18,460 nucleotides of DNA. It comes from Chloroflexota bacterium (GTDB lineage Bacteria; Chloroflexota; Ktedonobacteria; Ktedonobacterales; Ktedonobacteraceae). Each line of letters opens with the position of its first letter. Position 1 is the stretch's first letter. Position numbers and translations under genes: made by a program. Below are positions 1-8,249 of the stretch, piece by piece. The notes below the pieces were generated by a model. The model made no database searches, was not told the DNA's origin, and was given only the letters and a program-made list of their open reading frames with translations. The DNA is taken from contig VBJK01000131.1 of the NCBI GenBank assembly GCA_005879655.1, forward strand, positions 1 through 18,460, read 5' to 3'.

Positions 1-747
1 CACTTTCCCATTACAACGATCGGATGAGAGGTCTGTAGGTTCTGGGTCAGGGGAGACGTACCAGATAGCACCCCCTATCTTGGAGAGGCAGCGTGAGATA
101 TCCAGATCAGCATCACGGATAAAACCCACTAGCAACACATTCTTTAAGAGATAACCCTTCACCACGGACTCTAATGACCAGGGCCTTAGCTCTGCTTTCG
201 CTGACTCTAGAAAATAGATGATCTCGGATAATGTGCCGTAATATTGGCCCCCCATGTGCCCACGTAACCAACAAATGGCGTTCTGCTCAGCGGATAGATG
301 CTCAAGATCAGTACTGATCTGCTTGTCGAATAGATGCTCAAAATCATATTTGTCGGAAGCATTCTTCCCACGAAAGAGACGTTTGACTGCCTTCGATCCA
401 TCCGGCAGAGCCTTGATGGCGTCTTCAATAGCCTCTTCTAAGAACGTATCGATATTCATTGTAAAAACAACTTTGAAGTAGCCTTCCAGAATGAGTTGAG
501 CAAGAGCTTGGTAGCCATCCTGCAATTGGAGTGTTGCAAAGTGGTCTTTTAAAAGTGCAGTGTAGTCCTCCCGCTTCATTGTTTCGATGATATCGTAGAA
601 CTCACCCCAACTAGCGCATGGTTTTCCTACCTTCTGCCATAGCGCAGGTGTAAAGCTCAAGCCAGGGCCGAGCACAAGAGTATAGGACTTTGTTTGTTTA
701 TTTGCATACAGTAAATTGACTAAAATTTGAAATGGATCATCAGACAT
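1..747 (-). CDS. SIR2-like domain protein, 3' end cut by window edge
   Basis: Reading the minus strand from an ATG at 747 gives 249 codons without a stop up to the window edge, so the gene is incomplete at its C-terminus. The protein has the layout of SIR2-like (Rossmann, NAD-binding type) domains: an N-terminal strand and glycine turn TLVLGPGLSF (about residues 23-32), a TMNID motif (96-100) matching the TxNxD signature, and a late strand LLVGF (205-209) followed by IWYV (228-231). The same WYV and VGF elements occur in the two other SIR2-like proteins of this window, so the three look like paralogues. Where the family has K-L-H-G, this protein reads WLRG (160-163), so the catalytic His is absent. 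An AGGTGGG lies 11 nt before the ATG. It starts 121 nt after the SIR2/phosphorylase fusion on the same strand and is probably the last visible gene of that operon, though a weak promoter of its own cannot be excluded. NAD cleavage is doubtful; NAD or nucleotide binding is inferred. Confidence 0.78.
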   Translation of the reverse strand, partial: MSDDPFQILVNLLYANKQTKSYTLVLGPGLSFTPALWQKVGKPCASWGEFYDIIETMKREDYTALLKDHFATLQLQDGYQALAQLILEGYFKVVFTMNIDTFLEEAIEDAIKALPDGSKAVKRLFRGKNASDKYDFEHLFDKQISTDLEHLSAEQNAICWLRGHMGGQYYGTLSEIIYFLESAKAELRPWSLESVVKGYLLKNVLLVGFIRDADLDISRCLSKIGGAIWYVSPDPEPTDLSSDRCNGKV

Positions 748-868
748 TATAAGATATGCCCACCTACTACTGAGTAATAAGAGTTCTCATATTTGACAAA
801 AAGATAGACGGCTAGATACGAATATATATGTGCAAGACAGGCGCTTTGCACTCATCTCTCTGCGCTAA

Positions 869-2524
869 CTACCTGGACCACAGGCCATCGCGCTCCATAT
901 CATGGAAGCCGCCTAGCGCGATCACTTGCAGGATGAACTCTGCTCCCCGTCTGAGTACATCTTCTGCATCTGCTTCATCCTGATCCTTAGCTGCATCGAC
1001 CAAGGCAGAAACACCTGTGACCAGTAAGCAGTTTGCTTGATGGTTTTGGGCAAGCGAAAAGAGAGTCGCACCACTTGTTACGATGCCAATAGCGTCAGGC
1101 ACAGACTCATGAATATCACGAAATGCAGTTTGTGGGTCCTCTATGACTTTGGTACTAGAGAACATGGGGCCAAATGTCACCAGCACGAGTTTCTTGGTCT
1201 TTCTGTTCAGCATGAGATTCCCAGCATGAAAATGTTTGATGAGCTGTGTGGAGACCTTGTTTTCTGCTTCTATGCCATGGATGACAATACGGTCTGGAAT
1301 CAGCAAGCTACCGACAATCTGGCCTTTATAATTAAAGCCCCAGGCAGTGCCCAGGATGATGATGCAAGCAGGAGAAAGTTCCTGTATCTGCTCACTCAGT
1401 GAACTGTCCGTTTCATTAGCCCGTAGCAGACAGACAGTGGCATCCCCAACTTTGCCGAGATCATAGCAGGTTCTATCTCCTATGGTATACTCGCGGGTGC
1501 CAAGATGCTGCTGGTCACGCAGTGCTGTGAGTTCACGCTCAGTTGCGGCGAGCAGGAGTACGTCAACCTTGTGCTGCACACGTGAGGAAGACGGTGCGTG
1601 AGCTAGCGACTGTGGTTCAGGTGCTTTTGACACGGCAACAGAAATAGGTTGACGTGCTACTGACGGTGCTGGCTCCGCTCGCGGGTCAAAAAGCGGTGCA
1701 CTCCCAATCACATGCTGATAGAGGACGCGAAAGAATTTTTCATGGTCCCCATCTGTACCCAGGAGATAATGGGTATTATGACTCGCTTGAAGCCACTGAA
1801 AGATGGGAGGGTTCTGCGCCGGAGCATCCTCATTGACATACCAGAGTGTAGCTGCACAGGGCAACAGGAGAGGTACTACTGCTACATCCCAGACTGGATC
1901 GAAACCTACCATTAAAATATTCCAGTTTTGCATCTGCTGCAAGCCTTGGAAGAGTTGTCTGTCGTTTGCAAAGAATTGGTCTCTCTGCTTGAGATTGTAA
2001 TGGCCTAATGCCAGCTCACCGTAGAGCTTGACCAGCGCCTTCTGCTTATTGCTAGCATCTTCCTTGCGCAAAGAAGGTGCACTGCTGCTGGAACTTATAC
2101 CCGGTAGAAAGACCTTAAAATCGTTATTCACACGCAAGCCAAGCCAGTCCAGCGCTGCTTCCAGCCCGACATCGATGTTTGTAGTAGCGATCAATTGGAA
2201 GAAGTTGTATTTTACCAGTGCAGCGATATATTTGTGTGTGTCCTCAATAAATGAGTCCTCTAACGAGCGAGACAAAATATAGTGTATCTCTGTCTCACTA
2301 AACTGCCCTTTTTCTAGAATACCAATACATTGATGAAAACGTGCTAACTGGTTACGAGCATCATAACGGCGTGGACTAAAACGCTGGAGTTTATCATACA
2401 AGGTCTGACTCTGGAATAACGCGCCTGCTTTGGCCCCTAAAAAGAGCAGCGTCGGTTTTTGCAGCTTTTGCCTTACTTTGAGACATTGTGCCATTGTTGC
2501 AATAGTAATCTCGGAAATGCTCAT
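869..2524 (-). CDS. SIR2-like domain fused to nucleoside-phosphorylase-like domain
   Basis: A 551-residue two-domain protein. The N-terminal half is SIR2-like: LLFLGAKAGALF (about 26-37), TTNID (114-118), MVGFDPVWD (205-213) and LWYV (227-230). The usual K-L-H-G is KLYG (166-169), so the catalytic His is Tyr168. A linker rich in Ala, Pro and Ser (about 275-315) leads to a PNP/UDP-phosphorylase-like fold (about 318-540): VDVLLLAATERELTAL, then IIILGTAWGF (388-397), GSLLIPDRIV, FGPMFSSTKVIEDP, TSGATLFSLA and LVTGVSALVDAAK. The last two sit where active enzymes carry EMEG and an S-D pair, and neither catalytic acid is present. The domain may therefore bind a nucleoside or nucleotide ligand without cleaving it. 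I chose the ATG at 2524 because GAGGTG lies 6 nt upstream; a GTG nine bases further up lies inside that ribosome binding site. It begins 21 nt after the radical SAM gene. Role inferred: sensor or effector of the conflict-type operon. Confidence 0.85.
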   Translation of the reverse strand: MSISEITIATMAQCLKVRQKLQKPTLLFLGAKAGALFQSQTLYDKLQRFSPRRYDARNQLARFHQCIGILEKGQFSETEIHYILSRSLEDSFIEDTHKYIAALVKYNFFQLIATTNIDVGLEAALDWLGLRVNNDFKVFLPGISSSSSAPSLRKEDASNKQKALVKLYGELALGHYNLKQRDQFFANDRQLFQGLQQMQNWNILMVGFDPVWDVAVVPLLLPCAATLWYVNEDAPAQNPPIFQWLQASHNTHYLLGTDGDHEKFFRVLYQHVIGSAPLFDPRAEPAPSVARQPISVAVSKAPEPQSLAHAPSSSRVQHKVDVLLLAATERELTALRDQQHLGTREYTIGDRTCYDLGKVGDATVCLLRANETDSSLSEQIQELSPACIIILGTAWGFNYKGQIVGSLLIPDRIVIHGIEAENKVSTQLIKHFHAGNLMLNRKTKKLVLVTFGPMFSSTKVIEDPQTAFRDIHESVPDAIGIVTSGATLFSLAQNHQANCLLVTGVSALVDAAKDQDEADAEDVLRRGAEFILQVIALGGFHDMERDGLWSR

Positions 2525-2530
2525 ATCTTT

Positions 2531-2536
2531 CACCTC
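2531..2536 (-). promoter_or_regulatory. Ribosome binding site fixing the start at 2524
   Basis: GAGGTG on the minus strand, 6 nt before the ATG at 2524. An in-frame GTG at 2533 overlaps it and so is unlikely to be the initiation codon. Confidence 0.7.
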
Positions 2537-2545
2537 ATAGTTTGT

Positions 2546-4084
2546 CTATATCAGTAATACTTGTTGCTCCTGTTGTAACGTACTGAGCCTTTCAATCGAG
2601 AATGGTGGCTCATAGGTAAGTAGACGTAGCGCTTCCAGGTGCAGAGCAGCAGGAAAGAGCGCTTGATAGATGTTACAGTTAGGGGATTTGACATCATAAC
2701 GGCCTGTTACTTGGTACGTTAATGTAGGGCAACCTCCAGTACACCAGTGACGCCAGAGGCAGCTTTGACATCCCTCCTTCTCCTCCACTGACAGATTGCG
2801 TACGCCAGTACGATCGTCATTGATCAATTGCAGTGGATCATGTGCATGAATTGTTGTAATAGTCTGCTCGATGGTGGTCTGGCATTTTGCAATGCCGCCA
2901 CGCTGATCAATCACCAGATAATTCTGTCCCACGCCGCAGGTCTGCTGGTGTGGTACGAGTTTTGCTTTATCAAGGATGGAATCTAGAATTCTATAACGTG
3001 GCAACCTCCGTTCTAGCAGCTTAAACACCTTTTTCATACCCTGAATCATATGCTGTTCGGTAAAGCAGAGATCCTGAAGATGAGCAGCATACTGATTCTC
3101 GCGGTAATAATTAAAAGAAAATGGTAATGCATGATCCAGGATATATTCCATCAGTGCGGGCAGCCCATCGATGTTGCGCTGCGATACGGTGACAGAGATA
3201 GCAGGCACCATGCCATGCTGTAACAACTTGTGGATGGTACGATCGACATATTGGAAGGAACCAAAACCATGGCGAAAGCTACGCTGACGGTCCTGATACG
3301 TGCCTATACCGTCCAGTGAGAGCGTAATGCCGATATGACGTTTTTTGAGGTCGTCCATCGCGCGCGGTGAGAGATAGACGCCATTGCTCAGAATACAAGC
3401 TCCCAGAGCAATAGCATGTTGCTGGGCGAGTTGCAGCGCGTAATCATGGATCGCAATGACCTGTGCCAAACGCAGACTGGCCTCACCACCAGCATACTTG
3501 AGCTGAACGCGCTTGAAACCATGGATGTTAGCTGAGCGGAAGACGGCATCAATAGCCCGATAAGCCGTATCCTGAGACATACTTTCCTGAGATTTGTCGA
3601 TATAACAGTAGCTACAGCGCAAGTTACAGCTATTCGTGACATGCAACCAGGCCGTCAGCGCCGAGTTATCTTCTTCTTGCCAGTACTGTTCGGGTGTAGT
3701 CCCGGTGAGTAGTCCCGCTTTGAACAATAATGTAGTCGCCTGGACGATTTGATCCGTTGGCCTGGCTTGGGCAGCAAGGTCTGCCAGCGTACAAGGAGTA
3801 CGGAAGCGATCAAAAAAGGCCAGCGCAGCAGCATCCATGACAATAACATAGCCAGGACCAGTTGGATTACACAGTAACCAACTCTCCTCTGTGATCATCT
3901 GCCTGTAAAGGACAGGGACATGTTGCAGTCCCATCAACGCTATACGTTGCTGTTCAGCTGGTGATGGTGGAAAAATGTCCCGCATAGCAGGAAGTAAGGG
4001 ACCAACGTCACCGCGACATTCTCGCTGACATTCTTCTATATCACTATATTGATGAGAAAGAGTCTGATCAAAGTAAAATCTCAT
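2546..4084 (-). CDS. Radical SAM/SPASM enzyme with PqqD-like N-terminus
   Basis: A 512-residue radical S-adenosylmethionine protein. The [4Fe-4S]/SAM motif CNLRCSYC (CxxxCxxC) has Cys153, Cys157 and Cys160, followed by YAGGEAS (197-203), the SAM-binding GGE motif. The C-terminus is a SPASM domain for auxiliary iron-sulfur clusters: Cys383, Cys401, then Cys439-x2-Cys442-x5-Cys448-x3-Cys452, and Cys470. Residues about 60-130 (VLYRQMITEESWLL through FKAGLL) resemble the PqqD-like recognition element that holds precursor peptides. This architecture is typical of maturases that modify ribosomally made peptides or protein side chains, acting in the cytoplasm. It sits 43 nt after the TPR NTPase gene and 21 nt before the SIR2/phosphorylase gene, so it is co-transcribed with them. 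The ribosome binding site is weak (AAGGG, 7 nt before the ATG). No small precursor gene is visible beside it, so its substrate is unknown; it could be another protein of the operon. The fold is near certain, the reaction is not. Confidence 0.92.
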   Translation of the reverse strand: MRFYFDQTLSHQYSDIEECQRECRGDVGPLLPAMRDIFPPSPAEQQRIALMGLQHVPVLYRQMITEESWLLCNPTGPGYVIVMDAAALAFFDRFRTPCTLADLAAQARPTDQIVQATTLLFKAGLLTGTTPEQYWQEEDNSALTAWLHVTNSCNLRCSYCYIDKSQESMSQDTAYRAIDAVFRSANIHGFKRVQLKYAGGEASLRLAQVIAIHDYALQLAQQHAIALGACILSNGVYLSPRAMDDLKKRHIGITLSLDGIGTYQDRQRSFRHGFGSFQYVDRTIHKLLQHGMVPAISVTVSQRNIDGLPALMEYILDHALPFSFNYYRENQYAAHLQDLCFTEQHMIQGMKKVFKLLERRLPRYRILDSILDKAKLVPHQQTCGVGQNYLVIDQRGGIAKCQTTIEQTITTIHAHDPLQLINDDRTGVRNLSVEEKEGCQSCLWRHWCTGGCPTLTYQVTGRYDVKSPNCNIYQALFPAALHLEALRLLTYEPPFSIERLSTLQQEQQVLLI

Positions 4085-4127
4085 GGCTGCGCCCTTTAAA
4101 CACTTTAGGAGTACCCTCGCCTTGCTA

Positions 4128-6884
4128 CTACAAAATCACCTCGCTTGCGTCATCACATACTTGTAAAAATTCTGAATAATCTTTGGCCAGTTGCTGCGCT
4201 TGCCAATAGGCGCGAAGGTTTTGCAAGGCCTGCGCGGCCTCGCTGGCGTCTTCTACTTTAAGCAACTCATCACTCAGGAAATGCAGTGCGTCCCGGTATT
4301 CAATGGGGTGGTATTTTGCCATAATATGGCAAAATTTGGCATAATGGAGAAAAGCGTCTGGATAGTTTTTCTCTTGGTAAGAAAGCTCTCCCTGAAGCTT
4401 TTCGAGCCTGCCAAGCAGTCGATTGTAGCCGTGTTGCTCTGCCATAGTAATGGCTTGCATGAGTTGCTGACCGGATTGCTCACGCCTCCCCAGCTGTGCC
4501 AGTACACGCGTCAGCCCCATCCTTGCTTGGACCTCTTGATAAGAAGAACCCACATTGCTGGCGAGTGCGACCGCATCCTCAAAAAGTCCCCTGGCGTCTT
4601 CATACTTCCCAAGTAAGGCAAGAGCATGCCCCTGCCTGCTTAAGCTAGTAATTTGCGCTTCCTCACTGATATGTGAGGCGTTCTCGAATGCAATCAGAAA
4701 ATGCTTCAGTGCCTCTTCTAGCTTGCCTCTTCTTATCTGGATCAGACCGAGACCATTATGGCAGGTAGCAAGACCACCTTTATTGCTAGCGCGCGTAAAT
4801 ATCGTCAATGCGCTGTGAAGATGTTTTTCGGCTTCTGCAAGCTTGCCATCATACAGATAGATATAGCCAAGAGTAGAATGACTGATGCCAACGGCAGTCT
4901 CGCTCCCTTCATGGTTGCGAGTTAATTCTTCACGAAGCTGTAAGCCTCTTTGGCAATGCAGCAATGCCTTGTTAATCTCACCTAAGAGACGATAAGCGAC
5001 ACTGAGGTTAGTATGGGTATCGGCAAGCTCACGCTGAAGCTCAGGCAGCTCTTGGCGACGTTCAGTCTGCTTGCTAAGCTCTGCGTAAAGCTCTTTGTAA
5101 AGAGCGATGCTCTCCTGACATTTGGTGACAGCCTGCTGGTAGTCTCCTAGATGACGTGCTATGTAGCCGCATGCGTTCTGAATGTCAGCCACTTTCTTGC
5201 GGTTATTACGGCCACGTTCCAAGACCAGAGCTTTGTTGAACTGTTCAGTTGCCTGCTGGAATTGAGCCATTGCCAGATGGTATTCTCCTAAGTCACAGAA
5301 AATCTCAGCTTGATGATCCTCAATCCAATCCTTTTCAGCTTCAGCCAACAGTTGCGTATAGTAAGCGAGGGCCGTTTCTCGCTTCTCCTCCTTCAAAAGG
5401 AGCCGAGCTTCTTCCATCACCAGATCAGCGCGTTGATATGCAGACAAATCCTCTGTAAACTTCTGTATCTCTTGTAGTAGTGTTCTGGCATAAGCGTTTT
5501 GCCACAAACTAACGGCTTGACGGAAGTGTTGCAGAAAGTATTGCAAACCGTCAGAGGCATTGACAAAAGCCTTGTGGTACAGAATCTGCACGATGTACGT
5601 CTGATGTGTCAGCTCATCGTGCTCATACTCCGGTGCTCTTTCTTCATAATACTTAATCACGCAGCGGCTGACTTCACGGCGAAGGTCTTTCTCAGGATCT
5701 ATATGATACCAACAATACTTCACGATCAAAGATCGCATATCATCATGTAAAGTAAATTCATCATTTTCATCTGTAGCGCGTCGTACAAATGAGAGCTGTG
5801 GTAACGCTTCTAATCTCATGCGATCCTTTATACCTACTAAGACCGCTAAATTTGCACTGTGCAGCATCCATTGCAGCAGTGAGGCATTAAAACGATGATA
5901 GGCATGGGCCATGAAAAGTAAGGTCCATTTGGTGGGACCATCACGATCGGGGCTATCAAGATTACTGAGTCGAGAAACAAGGTACTCTTCAAACTTGTCT
6001 CGTGGCACCGACAAAAGCTTGTCTAATGTCACAAGGTTCCGACCCACGAGGTCCTTAACCAGGGCTAACAGAATAGGGCGTCCGTCTGTCAGTTCACGTA
6101 AGGCCACCGCTCGTAGGGAATCTGGTGCGAGCGGGATCTGCCAGAAGCTCATGTAGTCGGCTGTCTCACTCGGACTGAACGAAGAGAGCGCAACCTCTTG
6201 CACCTCATGCTCACGTTTTTGCCAATTTGGTTGTTCCCAATTGATGACATTACGTCCTGCCATTAAGAAGCGGATATGGCGAAAGTTATAAGTGTCAGGG
6301 AAGGTTTGCGTAGGCGAGAAGATGGCGACTGAAGGGTTATCCTGAATAACTTCAAAAGTGTCTAAAACTAGCACAAGAGCACAGTGTCTTGTGGGGTATT
6401 TTTGGTCAAGATAGGCATCCAACTCTTGGAGATCATCTTGCAATGCTTGTGCTAATACCTTTTTGCGCTCAGCCGGATTAGCGTTCTGCCTGTCATGCTC
6501 TCCTATTAGCTGTTGCTGTTCACGATGTATTTCTTCTTTGAGTGCTGTATCGAAACGGTTCGCAGACCAGTGGTCGCCATAGGTATCCTTGAGTTGATTG
6601 TAAACACGCTCCGCAATCTTTCGTCCATTGCGGTCCGCAATACGAAAGAAATCTATGCGGGCAATGAGAATCTCTGCATACTCTGTTTTAGTAATTTCAA
6701 TACAACGTTGCAAGAGCCTCGTTTTGCCAATACCACCTTTTTTCTCTGGATCAGTAGCAGCATCGTAGAAGTAGAGAATATGCGGAGCGTTGGGATCGTG
6801 CAGCCATTCTCTGTAGAGAGTAATCTCGTAATCTCTCCCAATGAATGGATCTTCCGTGAAATCGTTGGGCGCATTTGTGGTCAT
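4128..6884 (-). CDS. STAND-type NTPase with C-terminal TPR repeats
   Basis: A 918-residue signalling NTPase. After an N-terminal FIGRDYE (14-20), typical of AP-ATPase/NACHT-like modules, come the Walker A GGIGKT (50-55), the Walker B LVLVLDTFE (170-178), the sensor strand FLMAGR (206-211), the helical-domain GRP motif (268-270) and a winged-helix end FTLHDDMR (377-384). From about residue 460 to 900 there are many 34-40-residue helical repeats of TPR type, for example the stretches around AEIFCDLGEYHLAMAQF and LGLIQIRRGKLEEALKHF. STAND proteins are switches: ligand recognised by the repeats allows ATP-driven oligomerisation and activation of a partner. No effector domain is fused here, so a separate protein probably plays that part, most simply a SIR2-like neighbour. 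GAGGAG lies 8 nt before the ATG, and the upstream NTPase gene stops 5 nt before it, so the site sits inside that gene and translation is likely coupled. Confidence 0.92.
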   Translation of the reverse strand: MTTNAPNDFTEDPFIGRDYEITLYREWLHDPNAPHILYFYDAATDPEKKGGIGKTRLLQRCIEITKTEYAEILIARIDFFRIADRNGRKIAERVYNQLKDTYGDHWSANRFDTALKEEIHREQQQLIGEHDRQNANPAERKKVLAQALQDDLQELDAYLDQKYPTRHCALVLVLDTFEVIQDNPSVAIFSPTQTFPDTYNFRHIRFLMAGRNVINWEQPNWQKREHEVQEVALSSFSPSETADYMSFWQIPLAPDSLRAVALRELTDGRPILLALVKDLVGRNLVTLDKLLSVPRDKFEEYLVSRLSNLDSPDRDGPTKWTLLFMAHAYHRFNASLLQWMLHSANLAVLVGIKDRMRLEALPQLSFVRRATDENDEFTLHDDMRSLIVKYCWYHIDPEKDLRREVSRCVIKYYEERAPEYEHDELTHQTYIVQILYHKAFVNASDGLQYFLQHFRQAVSLWQNAYARTLLQEIQKFTEDLSAYQRADLVMEEARLLLKEEKRETALAYYTQLLAEAEKDWIEDHQAEIFCDLGEYHLAMAQFQQATEQFNKALVLERGRNNRKKVADIQNACGYIARHLGDYQQAVTKCQESIALYKELYAELSKQTERRQELPELQRELADTHTNLSVAYRLLGEINKALLHCQRGLQLREELTRNHEGSETAVGISHSTLGYIYLYDGKLAEAEKHLHSALTIFTRASNKGGLATCHNGLGLIQIRRGKLEEALKHFLIAFENASHISEEAQITSLSRQGHALALLGKYEDARGLFEDAVALASNVGSSYQEVQARMGLTRVLAQLGRREQSGQQLMQAITMAEQHGYNRLLGRLEKLQGELSYQEKNYPDAFLHYAKFCHIMAKYHPIEYRDALHFLSDELLKVEDASEAAQALQNLRAYWQAQQLAKDYSEFLQVCDDASEVIL

Positions 6885-6889
6885 ACCTG

Positions 6890-8248
6890 TTACTCCTCGG
6901 TAGCTACATGATCTTTTATATATGTATAGACGTTGGGATAGTGCTTTTCTAAAATCTCTCGTAGTTCTTTATCTTGCCTAAATTCCTCGGTAAATTGTAT
7001 TTTCACATCCGATGCTATAGTATTAAACTGATGTTCTATGTACTGTAACATATCCTCTGCTGTTTGAGCAGCTTGGTCCTGAGCGCTATGGTAGAGATAC
7101 TCGCGGAGGTAACGCACACTATCAGAGCCTGCCACCTCGCTTGCCAGCTGCTTATTTCTTTGCGCCAGATAGCGATGCATGTCCATAAAGAGCGCTGGAT
7201 GATGCTCCTGCTGATCGATGAAGAAGATGTTGCGGATTGACTCATCAAGCGTAAAAGCTGCCTTTTGCAGATCCCAGTAGAGTATATCAGTGCCAGCATT
7301 TAATTGTCTTTGTAAGCCCATATACTCTAGTCTACTTGGTCTCTTACTTATGGAAGGCGGACCAAATTTCTCTAGTAGCTCTTGCATGATGATGAGGTTG
7401 AAGCGTCTGGGTATAGAGAGCAGACGCAAATGGTCTTTATACCAGCTTAGAGAAGGGTTAGGAGGTTTGACATGCGCAAGTACCTTTTTATCAATAATTT
7501 CCTCAATAATAATGGTTATTAATAGCTGTTTATCTTCACTTTTGGCTACATCCAGCTGCCGCTTGACAATTGTATCGGTCATCACTTCCATCGCTGATGG
7601 ATAACCCCTGGTCCACTGAAAAATGATATTTATAGTTTCATGAGGAATGGCCTTACTAAAAGATGTGAGATAACTTGTACAGTCATCGCGCTTGAGTGGT
7701 TTTAATTGTAATGGAGTAAGCCTACGTGTCATCAACCAATCATTTTCAAAAACGATCTGCTGCTTGCTAGTCAGGACAACAAAGAGATTATTATGCTCAA
7801 TTAGCTCATGTAAAGTTGTTTTGATCCAATTGACCAAAGCTTCATTGGACGAATCAATCGCATCCAGCAGGATGACAACCGCCGGGGTCTTCTCCAGCAA
7901 TACCTTTATTGTCTCCACTACTTGTGTGTGAGCATCCCTCTTCCTATCGCGCAGAATGTCTGGCGATTGTTGCCAGTACTTTTTGGCCTGTCGCACAATG
8001 GCACGCGAGATTCTGGATGTATTCTGACCGCCATCCAGTTGAGTGTGTTTCTCATCCAGCTTGATACACGGCAAGTTCTTTGCCGTACACCGATCAGCTA
8101 TCTCTTTTAAGATCCTCGTCTTCCCAATACCATCAATCCCAAAAAAGTCAATAATAGGTGTACTTAGTAGGGTATTCTTATAGAGAAGTGCGTTAAATGC
8201 TTTTTCAATTGATTCTAACTCATCGCTACGGTTAATAAACGTGTCCAT
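6890..8248 (-). CDS. Short STAND/AAA-type NTPase without sensor repeats
   Basis: A 452-residue P-loop NTPase related in layout to the longer NTPase downstream: NRSDE near the N-terminus (6-10), Walker A GIDGIGKT (37-44), Walker B VVILLDAID (124-132), the strand LFVVLTSKQ (155-163), a GYP motif (215-217) in the STAND helical-domain position, then a winged-helix-like segment (LLSIPRRFNLIIMQELLEKF region and FTLDESIRNIFF). The last 100 residues look helical and contain no TPR, WD40 or other repeat, so it has neither an obvious sensor nor an obvious effector. It may pair with the longer NTPase as a hetero-oligomer. The ATG at 8248 is chosen because AGGAG lies 7 nt upstream; a TTG at 8263 overlaps that site. 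The stop TGA of the preceding SIR2-like gene and this ATG are separated by one base, so translation of the two is almost certainly coupled. NTPase assignment is firm; the partnership is inferred. Confidence 0.88.
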   Translation of the reverse strand: MDTFINRSDELESIEKAFNALLYKNTLLSTPIIDFFGIDGIGKTRILKEIADRCTAKNLPCIKLDEKHTQLDGGQNTSRISRAIVRQAKKYWQQSPDILRDRKRDAHTQVVETIKVLLEKTPAVVILLDAIDSSNEALVNWIKTTLHELIEHNNLFVVLTSKQQIVFENDWLMTRRLTPLQLKPLKRDDCTSYLTSFSKAIPHETINIIFQWTRGYPSAMEVMTDTIVKRQLDVAKSEDKQLLITIIIEEIIDKKVLAHVKPPNPSLSWYKDHLRLLSIPRRFNLIIMQELLEKFGPPSISKRPSRLEYMGLQRQLNAGTDILYWDLQKAAFTLDESIRNIFFIDQQEHHPALFMDMHRYLAQRNKQLASEVAGSDSVRYLREYLYHSAQDQAAQTAEDMLQYIEHQFNTIASDVKIQFTEEFRQDKELREILEKHYPNVYTYIKDHVATEE

Positions 8249-8249
8249 G

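Noticed and set aside
748..868. Separate promoter for the partial SIR2-like gene
   Set aside because: TTGTCA with TACTCA at 17 nt is present on the minus strand but weak; read-through from the upstream operon explains expression equally well.
869..2524. Active adenosyl-nucleosidase
   Set aside because: The Glu of EMEG and the Asp of the S-D pair are both missing, so only a phosphorylase-like fold is claimed.
4191..4616. 141-residue plus-strand frame inside the TPR NTPase gene
   Set aside because: Antisense shadow of a well-supported gene with clear domain motifs; no start signal.
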